48,877 nucleotides of DNA, taken from NCBI RefSeq assembly GCF_009496285.1, contig NZ_WIJK01000017.1:1-48877 (forward strand), in the 5' to 3' direction. This document shows positions 10,099-20,242 of the stretch, in pieces; position 1 is the first letter of the stretch, and the number at the start of each line of letters is the position of its first letter. A program made the translations under genes and the position numbers. Under the pieces are notes generated by a model. It saw only the letters and a list, made by a program, of their open reading frames with translations. It was not told where the DNA came from and did no database searches. Source of the DNA: Streptococcus mitis (GTDB lineage: Bacteria > Bacillota > Bacilli > Lactobacillales > Streptococcaceae).

Positions 10099-10127
10099 AT
10101 CATATCAAATCAGGCCTATAATTTCAA
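10099..10127 (-). promoter_or_regulatory. Promoter of pgdA, 6 nt from the start codon
   Basis: Minus-strand TTGAAA (10122-10127), 17-nt spacer ending in TGA, TATGAT (10099-10104), then AAGACT and the ATG. The predicted transcription start is at or within one or two bases of the start codon. Confidence 0.65.
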
Positions 10128-10167
10128 TGATAAATAGGAAAATGTCCATTTTTAAAGAAAAGAAAGG

Positions 10168-10206
10168 TAAAAGAAAAGTCCTAGATTTCCATAGGACTTT
10201 CTTTTG
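10168..10206. terminator. Terminator between the Ser/Thr-rich gene and pgdA
   Basis: Perfect 9-bp stem AAAGTCCTA (10175-10183) / TAGGACTTT (10192-10200), flanked by A-rich sequence on the left and CTTTT on the right. It ends the upstream minus-strand gene, so pgdA needs its own promoter. Confidence 0.8.
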
Positions 10207-10238
10207 ATTCACAAAAATATGTATATCTGTGTTTACGA

Positions 10239-10808
10239 TTACCAACCAAGATAACCATCACCGCGATCAAGACCTTCCCCACCAAAACCATTTGCTTCAT
10301 CCCATTCGGCAACGGCTTTATTGTGTTTTTTCATATCATCTCTTGTGATTTCAGTATAACTATTTGATGATGACGCAGGAGTATAGGTTGATGCTGCAGG
10401 TTCTTCATATGCAGGTTCAGCATAATTTGAAGTAGGCTCTTCATACGTTGATGTATTAGCATCAGATGTATATGATGACGTAGATGGTTCGTAGACAGGT
10501 TCACTAGTTTGCTTGTCTTCTGTAGTAGAAGTTGATGATGAAGCTGATGTACTAGTAGAAGAAGCCTTCTCAGTTTCAGAAGATTGGCTAGTTTTTTCTT
10601 GAGAGCTAGTAGATGTATCCTTGCTTACATCCTTTGTTTTTTGTGATGATGCATCCTTAGTTTTCGATTCATTCACAATGGTAGCTTCTTTATTGTCAGA
10701 TGCTCCTAAAAAAGAAAAAACTACAAGTATCAGAAGTATAAGAGCACCAATAAGACCATAGGTCATTTTCTTGTGCTTGTTGATTATTTTTTGTAGTTTT
10801 GTATACAT
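10239..10808 (-). CDS. Membrane-anchored Ser/Thr-rich protein of unknown function
   Basis: 189 aa. A short basic N-terminus (1-17) precedes one membrane helix (about 18-36, YGLIGALILLILVVFSFLG). A long low-complexity stretch rich in Ser, Thr, Glu and Pro follows (about 40-150), then a short conserved-looking C-terminus with KHNKAVAEWDEANGFGGEG. The topology predicts a cytoplasmic N-terminus and an extended surface stalk that could cross the wall. There is no LPXTG motif. GAGGTG precedes the ATG. It is monocistronic, with its own promoter and terminator. I do not recognise a domain. Confidence 0.7.
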   Translation of the reverse strand: MYTKLQKIINKHKKMTYGLIGALILLILVVFSFLGASDNKEATIVNESKTKDASSQKTKDVSKDTSTSSQEKTSQSSETEKASSTSTSASSSTSTTEDKQTSEPVYEPSTSSYTSDANTSTYEEPTSNYAEPAYEEPAASTYTPASSSNSYTEITRDDMKKHNKAVAEWDEANGFGGEGLDRGDGYLGW

Positions 10809-10839
10809 GGTTCACCTCATATGTTTAGTCATTAGGTTT

Positions 10840-10868
10840 AATATATCAAAGAATCTCGAATTCGTCAA
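10840..10868 (-). promoter_or_regulatory. Promoter of the Ser/Thr-rich gene
   Basis: Minus-strand TTGACG (10863-10868), 17-nt spacer ending in TGA, TATATT (10840-10845), about 30 nt before the start codon. The rest of the 310-nt gap up to 11118 holds the ezrA terminator and otherwise shows nothing recognisable. Confidence 0.65.
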
Positions 10869-11042
10869 CCATGCCAAATATTTTTGAAAGGGGCGTGAAT
10901 TTTTGATCTTATTGTATATCGAATATAGAATAGTACACTGTCGCTTCTAAAACATTACTAAAAATTATTTTGACTTTCCTAATCTCTCTGTTTATATTTT
11001 ATTTCATTACATTGCACTTTGATATCTATGTTCTTTACTCAC

Positions 11043-11092
11043 ATAAAAACACCCCAAAAGTTAGATTTTTGGCTCTAACTTTCAGGGTGCAA
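11043..11092 (-). terminator. Terminator after ezrA
   Basis: Minus-strand ACCCTGAAAGTTAGA pairs with TCTAACTTTTGGGGT (two wobbles) around an 8-nt loop and is followed by GTTTTTATG. Confidence 0.85.
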
Positions 11093-11118
11093 TTCAGATT
11101 TCTATATAATTTTCTTAA

Positions 11119-12846
11119 TTAAAATCGAATGATTTCTCTTGTTTTTTCATATGAGGAAACAAAGCGATTTGTTACCCCTGGTTCAGCAACTTCCAAAGCT
11201 TGGGAAATCTTTTCGAAAGATGCTTGATAATCAAAGGCATTTTCAAAGATTTCTAAAGATTCATGGAAGGCTTGTTGAATCCCTTCATCAAATGATCTGT
11301 AGCGGTTAGAATATTGAAGCAATTGCTCTGTCAAGGTTGCATATTGCACAATACTGTAAGTTTCTGTTTCCAAAACTTCCATATCGTGAGTTGCAATTTC
11401 TAGGATACGATTAACAGACTCAATGTTGACTTGTGACTGTTCCAACTCTGCCATCAAATCCTCAGTACTATGGCTAGCAGCAAAGAATAATTTCAAGAAG
11501 TTCTGTGGGATTCCTGGAAGATTTCTCTTTTCCATGTAGCGCTTGATTGTGTGGAGACGATTGACGTAAACATTTGCCTTTTGACGAGCATTAACATCAT
11601 CTTTTTCAATCTGTACTAAACGTTCGCTCACTGAAACTTGATCATCTTCAATTTCTTTTAATGTAGCTTGAACATTTTCTAAACGTTCTTCCAATACAGA
11701 GTAAGCTTCTGAATATTCCTCTTGTTCTGAAGTCAAATCACTAACTGTAACTTCTAAGGAATCCAAATCCACTTGAAGACGACGGACGTGATTGACATCA
11801 CTCTCAGACATCAAGTAAGTTTTGCTCAAGCGTTCAATATCTTTTACCAAGACCTGATTGTTGTCTTTTAAGTGGTCAAGATAGGTTGGAAGTGTTGACA
11901 ACAAGTTTTCAACAACCTTTTGAGAAGCAATCTCTCGTGTGAAAATATTATAGAGAGCATTGATTTCTTCTTGAATCTGAGTGTTTTCATATTCAGCATT
12001 ATCCAATTCCAATTTTTTAATATTTTCTTGGTTATTTTTCAATGCTTCATACAACAACTGCAAACGCGATTCAATATCAGTTTCTACAAAGTGATAGTTA
12101 GCATCAAGCAACTTACGATAGCCAGCCTCCAGATCTTCAAGTTGATCAGGGAGTTCTGTCGTTAGTTTAGTAACAATTGCTGGAATTCTCTCTACGATAT
12201 GTGTCAAAGCGAGGATATGGTTTTCAGCATTATCCAAAATTCCTGCTGCTTCAACTGGATCTCCTGAAGAGTTTAGCGTCACAAATTGAGAAAATTCAGA
12301 TTGGATGTTCTCCAATTGTTTTTCAATTTCAGGAAGTGCTTGACCATATTTCTCAGAATCTTCTGCGACTGTTTTCTGCAGGCTTTCAAATAAATCTAAA
12401 GCATGCAAGACACGACCACTATTTTTGGATTCTTGTTTTTCTAGATCTGCTAAAGCATTTCGAATGGAAGCAATATCTTCTTCGATAAGGGTAATTTGGC
12501 TTTCAATTTGATCAATTTTGTGTTGAGCTTTCAAAAAGCGAAATGAATTATTGTACCCTTCTGCTTCAAACAGATTATTCTCAATATCTGCAAATGAGTT
12601 GAGGGATAGGTCTACCCATTTTTGATTCCACTCTCTAAATGCAATCTGACTTTGACCAATCAGATGCATATTCTTAACAGCTTCTACTTCATCGTTAACT
12701 GGAAGGTTATACAACTCTTCCTTTCTTCCTTCTAGTACTGCGAGCCTCTTTTCATTTCGTTTGCGTAACAAAATCGCTACAACATAAGCAATGATCAGAA
12801 GAGCCGCGATTACAATCATAATAATAATCAACAGATTATCAGACAT
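11119..12846 (-). CDS. ezrA: Septation ring formation regulator EzrA
   Basis: Membrane-anchored regulator of FtsZ ring assembly and of peripheral and septal wall synthesis. The 575-aa protein has an N-terminal outside-in membrane helix (about 4-26, LLIIIMIVIAALLIIAYVVAILL), followed by a long cytoplasmic coiled-coil of spectrin-like repeats. A C-terminal segment contains the family pattern around YRSFDEGIQQAFHESLEIFE. AAAGGAG precedes the ATG. It lies downstream of gyrB on the same strand. An extended -10 promoter in the gap suggests independent transcription. The length equals that of pneumococcal EzrA. Confidence 0.96.
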   Translation of the reverse strand: MSDNLLIIIMIVIAALLIIAYVVAILLRKRNEKRLAVLEGRKEELYNLPVNDEVEAVKNMHLIGQSQIAFREWNQKWVDLSLNSFADIENNLFEAEGYNNSFRFLKAQHKIDQIESQITLIEEDIASIRNALADLEKQESKNSGRVLHALDLFESLQKTVAEDSEKYGQALPEIEKQLENIQSEFSQFVTLNSSGDPVEAAGILDNAENHILALTHIVERIPAIVTKLTTELPDQLEDLEAGYRKLLDANYHFVETDIESRLQLLYEALKNNQENIKKLELDNAEYENTQIQEEINALYNIFTREIASQKVVENLLSTLPTYLDHLKDNNQVLVKDIERLSKTYLMSESDVNHVRRLQVDLDSLEVTVSDLTSEQEEYSEAYSVLEERLENVQATLKEIEDDQVSVSERLVQIEKDDVNARQKANVYVNRLHTIKRYMEKRNLPGIPQNFLKLFFAASHSTEDLMAELEQSQVNIESVNRILEIATHDMEVLETETYSIVQYATLTEQLLQYSNRYRSFDEGIQQAFHESLEIFENAFDYQASFEKISQALEVAEPGVTNRFVSSYEKTREIIRF

Positions 12847-12882
12847 ATCAAACTCCTTTTTATACTTGAAACAATTGTAATG

Positions 12883-12911
12883 ATTATATCATATTTTTCA
12901 AACCATGGGAA
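12883..12911 (-). promoter_or_regulatory. Probable promoter of ezrA
   Basis: Minus-strand TTCCCA, 17-nt spacer ending in TGA, TATAAT (12883-12888): an extended -10 with a weak -35, located between gyrB and ezrA. Confidence 0.5.
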
Positions 12912-12927
12912 CTATTTCCAAATTTTT

Positions 12928-15452
<2,525 letters not shown>

Positions 15453-15459
15453 ACCCTTC

Positions 15460-15468
15460 ATTATAGCA
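15460..15468 (-). promoter_or_regulatory. Extended -10 promoter of the HAD-gyrB unit
   Basis: Minus-strand TGCTATAAT (-10 at 15460-15465) is followed by only 7 nt before the preferred ATG at 15452. No good -35 is seen. Confidence 0.55.
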
Positions 15469-15511
15469 TTTTTTTATCAAAAAAGCGACGATTTCCTTCT
15501 ATTTTAACAGT

Positions 15512-15554
15512 AAAAAACGAGAAGAATCCCCTAATTGATAGATTCTTCTCGTTT
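15512..15554 (-). terminator. Terminator after the DJ-1 family gene
   Basis: Perfect 14-bp minus-strand stem AAACGAGAAGAATC / GATTCTTCTCGTTT followed by six T residues, just past the stop codon at 15558. Confidence 0.92.
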
Positions 15555-15557
15555 CAC

Positions 15558-16109
15558 TTAATCTAAACCAAATACATCACGATAAAGCATAGCTTCTCTC
15601 AAACCATTTGCATCGCCACCAAGTTGTTCCACTAGGTTATAAGCAAAGGCAAGTGCAGTAGCTGGACCGCGACTAGTTGTTAACTGACCGTCAATAACTA
15701 CTGTTTCCTTGCGATAGTGACCATCAGTAATTTGCTCTTGAACACCATCGTAGCAGGTGAACTCTTTATCCTTGAGGAGACCAGCGCGATTCAGAACAAT
15801 TGGTGCTGCACAGATGGCAGCTATTTTTTTACCGACTTGTTCACATTTTTGAAGTTCAGCAATCAAAAGTTCATGATCGCGTAAATTTGCTGATCCTGGC
15901 ATACCTCCTGGTAAGACAATCATGTCGTACTCAGATAATTCACCATCAAACACACGATCTGCTTGTACTTGGATGGCATGTGATCCTGTCACTTGGGCTT
16001 CAAAACCAACCATATGACAAGCAATATTGGCACGACGTAATACATCCACAACTGTTAGGGCTTCGATTTCTTCAAAGCCATCTGCTAAGATAACTGCAAC
16101 TTTAGCCAT
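15558..16109 (-). CDS. DJ-1/PfpI family protein
   Basis: 183-aa flavodoxin-fold protein of the DJ-1/ThiJ/PfpI superfamily. The nucleophile elbow AAICAAP carries the reactive Cys near residue 99, and the N-terminal FEEIEALTVVDVLRR carries the conserved Glu near residue 15. Members act as protein or glyoxal deglycases or chaperones, and the specific role here cannot be read from sequence. AAGGAG precedes the ATG. It starts 10 nt after rodA and shares its transcript. A strong terminator follows. Confidence 0.85.
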   Translation of the reverse strand: MAKVAVILADGFEEIEALTVVDVLRRANIACHMVGFEAQVTGSHAIQVQADRVFDGELSEYDMIVLPGGMPGSANLRDHELLIAELQKCEQVGKKIAAICAAPIVLNRAGLLKDKEFTCYDGVQEQITDGHYRKETVVIDGQLTTSRGPATALAFAYNLVEQLGGDANGLREAMLYRDVFGLD

Positions 16110-16119
16110 GATTTACTCC

Positions 16120-17343
16120 TTATTTAACTTTTTTCAAAACAACTTTCTTCCGTTTAAATCTTGTCTTACCGCTCTTTTCTTCGGCTAGATGCGTTTGATA
16201 ACTCATCGATAGAAGCAATCCAACACCAATCAGATTACTGATAATGGCCGATCCCCCTTGGGAAATGAATGGGAGAGGAATCCCTGTCAGAGGAAGGAGG
16301 CCTGTCACTGCACCGATATTTTCAAAGATATGGAACAAAAGCATCATAATAAATCCAGTTGAAATGTAGGTATAAAATTGGTTATTGGACTTCAGAGTGA
16401 TTTTTAACATTCGATAGATAAGTAGGAGATAAAGTGTAATTACAAGGACAGATCCGATAAAACCAAAATCTTCTGCAATGACTGTAAAAATCATATCACT
16501 CTCACGAACGGGAATGAGGAGATTGGATACATTAAATCCTTGACCAAACAAGCCTCCACTACCGATGGCGATTTGCCCTTGGGCCTGTTGATAGGTGGTC
16601 GTTTGTGCATAATCAAATGGATTGAGCCAAGCAAGGATACGGTTAATCTGATAGGTTGGCATCCCGATTTGATGTATGAAAGCACGCCCATCTTTTGTGA
16701 TGAAAATTGCCAAAAATCCTGCAATTCCCGATACAGCTGTTACAAAAATTGGAATGATGATTTTCCATGATACTCCAGAAAGCAAGACCAGTCCCGCAAA
16801 GATTGCGACAAAGACCAAGGCCGTTCCTAAGTCACTCTGCAGGGCCAGTAAACCTAAGACTGGCAGCGTGAAGATAATCATCCACAATATCAAGAGGAAA
16901 TCTAAAGGAATCGTTCGTTCACTTTCCTTGTGTTTCTGTGTGAATTGAACAACAACCCGAGCCAAGATCAAAATATAGGAAATTTTCATGAATTCGGAAG
17001 GTTGGAAAAGTGTCACTCCTCCAATTGACACCCAGTTTTTAGCCCCTGTTGCTGCCACTAAATTAGGATTGTAAAAAATCAAGGGTAAAACCATAAGGGC
17101 TAGACCTAGGGCATAAAGATAGGGAGTCGCCTGCCATAAAAATTTTGTATTAAAGAACATGACTACAAAGCTGATGATAATTCCCAAGACGATCCATGCT
17201 AGTTGCTGACCGAGAATTGGCCAAATATTATGTGGATAGTCATGACTGACAGCTATGTAAATAGCCACAACTCCAATCACCAGCAAACAAAATACTGGTA
17301 AAATCAAACTATAATCGACTCGAGAGTCGAGAGAACGTTTCAT
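16120..17343 (-). CDS. rodA: Peptidoglycan glycosyltransferase RodA
   Basis: SEDS-family membrane glycosyltransferase that polymerises lipid II for peripheral wall growth, together with a class B penicillin-binding protein. The 407-aa protein has about ten membrane helices. Family segments are KNWVSIGGVTLFQPSEFMKIS, LQSDLGTALVF with the essential Asp, PTYQINRILAWLNPF, AIGSGGLFGQGF and PLPFISQGGSA. A frame five codons longer exists, but AAGGAG lies 7 nt before the ATG at 17343, which fits the 407-aa pneumococcal protein. It lies 32 nt downstream of the dinG-like gene and 10 nt before the DJ-1 gene. Confidence 0.95.
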   Translation of the reverse strand: MKRSLDSRVDYSLILPVFCLLVIGVVAIYIAVSHDYPHNIWPILGQQLAWIVLGIIISFVVMFFNTKFLWQATPYLYALGLALMVLPLIFYNPNLVAATGAKNWVSIGGVTLFQPSEFMKISYILILARVVVQFTQKHKESERTIPLDFLLILWMIIFTLPVLGLLALQSDLGTALVFVAIFAGLVLLSGVSWKIIIPIFVTAVSGIAGFLAIFITKDGRAFIHQIGMPTYQINRILAWLNPFDYAQTTTYQQAQGQIAIGSGGLFGQGFNVSNLLIPVRESDMIFTVIAEDFGFIGSVLVITLYLLLIYRMLKITLKSNNQFYTYISTGFIMMLLFHIFENIGAVTGLLPLTGIPLPFISQGGSAIISNLIGVGLLLSMSYQTHLAEEKSGKTRFKRKKVVLKKVK

Positions 17344-17375
17344 AAAGGTCTCCTTCATTCTTTCAGATGTTTATT

Positions 17376-19829
17376 TTATTTTTTGTGTAAAAATTCTTGA
17401 ACTTTTGAGAATACTTGCTCTTTGCCAACTTCTCTCACTCGACTAGTCTGTGACAAGGCCTTGCTAATCTGCTTTCCATATCGTTTGCTTGTCATTCGGC
17501 TATCCAAGATCAGGACAGATGAGCGCTGTCCAAGACGACGCATGGTTCTACCAATCGCTTGTTTGAGGCGAATAATAGCCATCGGCAGTTGATAGTCATA
17601 GAAAGGATTTTTCCCTTCAAGACGCAGTTCCTGATTCATTTTTTTCGTAAAGGGATCTTCTGGATTTTGGAAGGGCAAGCGAGTCACCACTTCAATTACT
17701 CGAGGGTGAGTCGCAAAATCAACTCCCTCCCAAAAACTTCCTGTCCCTAGCAAGAGGTGAGAGTCTCCTCTTTCAAATCGTTTCTTGAGTTGAGCAGGAT
17801 CCCCGTTCTTATATTGAGCTAAATGAGAAAGAGATAAAGAATCTGATACCTGCAACAAAAGGTCTTTTGAAGTGAATAAAACGAGCATGGGTTCTTCAAG
17901 ATAGGACAAATCTTCCAGCACTTCTAAGAGAGCCTGAGCATAGTCTTCTTGAGAGGTTTCTGTCACCAATGGAAAATCCTTGACGACAAAAATTTCTTGA
18001 TTTTCTTGAAAATTCTCATCCAATTTATCAAAAGCTGCATGTGGGAATCCCATTAGTTCTGGTAAAGATACTCTGCTACTAATTTCCAAGGTTGCAGAGA
18101 CAGCTAAGAGTTGACAGCTTTCTGGAAAAATCTCCGAAAAGAGCAGACGTTGATTGCGACTGGAAGAAATGACAACCTTCTTGCTAGACAAGTCTGAGGT
18201 TGATAGCCAAAATTCTCCATCAGTGCAGAAAAATCGCTGATAGTCCTGGAAACCTTGAACGTCTAGCTCAGAGAAATCCTGTTGGAGTTGTGCTATTGTA
18301 GTCGTCGGGCACATTCTTCGTTTGCCAGATAGGAACTGATCCATCAAGTGACAAAGCTCAAAGCGAATACTCTCCATCAAGCGTCTCTGAAGCATCCCTT
18401 TTTCGCGAACCAAGGCTTGATCTAGTTGGTCTACTATGTCGTTTAAAACAAAACTCTTTTGTAAAAGATTTTCCAAAGTTAATAAGATCTTCTGGGCCTC
18501 ATCCAAAATCAAGAGACGCCCTTCTAAGAGACTAGGATCATCTTCAAGTCGAGTAACGAGGTAAGCATGATTGGTCACAAGTAGCTGGCAAGAGCGAGCT
18601 TTTTTCTGCCCCCGTCTCCAAAAATCCTCTAGCCAAAAGAGAGAAGCTTTGGGAAGATTACCATCGTGTACCAAGTTTGGTAAAAACTGCTGGTAACGGT
18701 AAAGCTGACCAATCTCGTCTAGGTCCCCCGTTTCTGTCTCGGTTAACCAAACCAAGAGTTGCATCTTAAATCGAGTGTACAAACGATTGGATTCTTCTTC
18801 CTCTAGTGCTGCATGAAAGGCATCTAGTTTTAGATAATTCTGTGGTCCTTTAAGATTATGAATCGAAAGGTGAAAGACCTCTTCCAGCCTACGAGCTTCT
18901 TCTTGCATCACTTGATTTTGTAGAACTTTAGTAGGAACACTGAGAAGGATTCCTTTTTCGTTTTCTAGTGATAAAGCGGGTAACAAATAGCCGTAGGTTT
19001 TCCCAATTCCAGTCTGAGCTTGCACAAAAGCAATTTTCTCATTCTGTAGAAAATCTTGAACCTTTTGAGAAAAACTAGCTTGTGAGGCTCTATCTTCCAA
19101 ATCCAACAAGGCAATATTGGTTTGGAAATCTTTTGAGAGTTTACGTGGAGAAAGGGCTAGCTTTTCTTTTCTTAAAAATAAACCTTGCACCTCTACCAAG
19201 TCATGTTCAACTAGGATCGACTGCTTCTGATAAACTTCCTCGATGACCAGATAAGACTCATATAATAAACCATCTGACAAACTTAACAAGCGCTCCAATA
19301 AGCCTTTTGGCAGTCCAAACATTTTTTGTCGCATACAAAGAAAGAGCTCTGCTGTTGCTTGGGCATCTGATAAGGCAGTATGGGCTTTTTCTAGTGAAAT
19401 TCCCAACTCTTGACAGAGAATCCCCAGATTATACTTTTCAAGTTGAGGATAAAACACCTGAGCCAACTCGACTGTATCGATACGAGGAGTGCGCAATTCA
19501 TAGCCCTCAAAAAAGAGAAATTCTGCCAACAAATTGGCATCGAACTGGACATTGTGCGCAACAAAAACACCGTCCTTGACCAAGTCAAAAATTTTTCCAG
19601 CCACCTGAGAAAACTCTGGTGCCTCTGCTAGTCGCTGGTCGGTCAAACCCGTTAATTCTTTGATATGAGAATCCAAGGGTTCGTGAGGATTGACATCCGT
19701 GGCATATTGGTCAACAATCTCGCCATTTTCAATGACCACGATTCCTACTTGGATAATTTTTGCCTTGCTTCCGGTACTGGTCGCCTCTAAATCCACGACA
19801 ACGTACCGATCATTTCTAAAATTCATCAT
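17376..19829 (-). CDS. dinG: DinG-family helicase with N-terminal DnaQ-like exonuclease
   Basis: 817-aa fusion. Residues 1-165 form a DEDDh exonuclease domain: VVDLEATSTG with the first two acids, AHNVQFDANLL, and HTALSDAQATAELF. The rest is an XPD/DinG superfamily 2 helicase: Walker A QTGIGKTYGY, the Walker B region LLILDEAQKILL (DEAQ rather than DEAH), TGSFWEGVDF and QAIGRTMRRLGQRS. The Gram-positive homologues known as DinG or CasRN have exonuclease activity, and some lack the Fe-S cluster of E. coli DinG. A function in DNA repair is inferred. There is no Shine-Dalgarno. Two ATGs lie in tandem, and TATAAT ends 5 nt before the first, so the mRNA is probably leaderless. rodA follows on the same strand. 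Confidence 0.9.
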   Translation of the reverse strand: MMNFRNDRYVVVDLEATSTGSKAKIIQVGIVVIENGEIVDQYATDVNPHEPLDSHIKELTGLTDQRLAEAPEFSQVAGKIFDLVKDGVFVAHNVQFDANLLAEFLFFEGYELRTPRIDTVELAQVFYPQLEKYNLGILCQELGISLEKAHTALSDAQATAELFLCMRQKMFGLPKGLLERLLSLSDGLLYESYLVIEEVYQKQSILVEHDLVEVQGLFLRKEKLALSPRKLSKDFQTNIALLDLEDRASQASFSQKVQDFLQNEKIAFVQAQTGIGKTYGYLLPALSLENEKGILLSVPTKVLQNQVMQEEARRLEEVFHLSIHNLKGPQNYLKLDAFHAALEEEESNRLYTRFKMQLLVWLTETETGDLDEIGQLYRYQQFLPNLVHDGNLPKASLFWLEDFWRRGQKKARSCQLLVTNHAYLVTRLEDDPSLLEGRLLILDEAQKILLTLENLLQKSFVLNDIVDQLDQALVREKGMLQRRLMESIRFELCHLMDQFLSGKRRMCPTTTIAQLQQDFSELDVQGFQDYQRFFCTDGEFWLSTSDLSSKKVVISSSRNQRLLFSEIFPESCQLLAVSATLEISSRVSLPELMGFPHAAFDKLDENFQENQEIFVVKDFPLVTETSQEDYAQALLEVLEDLSYLEEPMLVLFTSKDLLLQVSDSLSLSHLAQYKNGDPAQLKKRFERGDSHLLLGTGSFWEGVDFATHPRVIEVVTRLPFQNPEDPFTKKMNQELRLEGKNPFYDYQLPMAIIRLKQAIGRTMRRLGQRSSVLILDSRMTSKRYGKQISKALSQTSRVREVGKEQVFSKVQEFLHKK

Positions 19830-19834
19830 TAAAA

Positions 19835-19863
19835 ATTATATCAAAATTTACAGCATTTGACAT
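19835..19863 (-). promoter_or_regulatory. Promoter of the dinG-like gene, 5 nt from the start codon
   Basis: Minus-strand ATGTCA (19858-19863), 17-nt spacer ending in TGA, TATAAT (19835-19840), then TTTTA and ATGATG. Confidence 0.6.
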
Positions 19864-19893
19864 CCATGAACTTGATTTGAAGAGTCAAGTTTC

Positions 19894-19922
19894 TTGCAAG
19901 TTTTGAACAAAAATGATTGAAT
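19894..19922 (+). promoter_or_regulatory. Possible promoter of the 61-aa gene
   Basis: TTGCAA (19894-19899), 17-nt spacer ending in TGA, TTGAAT (19917-19922). The match is moderate. It is placed correctly for the Shine-Dalgarno at 19935-19940. Confidence 0.4.
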
Positions 19923-19947
19923 AGAAGTGTAGAAAAGGAGTTACATC

Positions 19948-20133
19948 ATGAACCCATTAGATTTGTTTAATCAAGTAAAAGAGCTAATCGAGAAAAAAGA
20001 TTTGGCTGCCGCAAAAACCTTTGTCGAAGAAAATAAGGACCAGCTCGGTGAATACCTTAGTCAGGCTCAAAGTTTGATTTCAGGATCAGAAGGAATCGGT
20101 AATCTTGTTGATAAGGTCAAAGGCCTCTTCTAA
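19948..20133 (+). CDS. Small conserved-looking protein of unknown function, 61 aa
   Basis: Acidic and helical protein MNPLDLFNQVKELIEKKD..., without membrane segment, cysteines or known motif. AAAAGGAG lies 7 nt before the ATG, which supports translation. It is divergent from the dinG-like gene and convergent with nnrD. Its original terminator is now split by an insertion sequence. Two helices with a flexible glycine turn (SGSEGIGN) can be predicted. I do not recognise a family. Confidence 0.75.
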   Translation: MNPLDLFNQVKELIEKKDLAAAKTFVEENKDQLGEYLSQAQSLISGSEGIGNLVDKVKGLF

Positions 20134-20140
20134 TAGTCAA

Positions 20141-20158
20141 AAGGCACCTGAAAACCTC
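20141..20158. terminator. Left half of an IS-split terminator, with target duplication
   Basis: AAGGCACCTG followed by AAAACCTC (20151-20158). The other half, AAAACCTC (21746-21753) then AGGTGTCTTTTT, lies beyond the IS. Joined with one copy of AAAACCTC they give a 13-bp stem with a 5-nt loop, flanked by A and T runs: the former shared terminator of the 61-aa gene and nnrD. Confidence 0.75.
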
Positions 20159-20201
20159 GAGCCCACTGAAAAAGTAACTCTCTTACTTTTAATAAAATGA
20201 A

Positions 20202-20242
20202 AACCGAGGAGTCTCTCACCGATTTGAGCGAAATCCTCGGTT
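20202..20242. terminator. IS-borne terminator
   Basis: Perfect 9-bp stem AACCGAGGA / TCCTCGGTT overlapping the transposase stop codon. On the plus strand it is followed by ATTTTTTATTT, so it can also stop transcription coming from the 61-aa gene. Confidence 0.75.
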
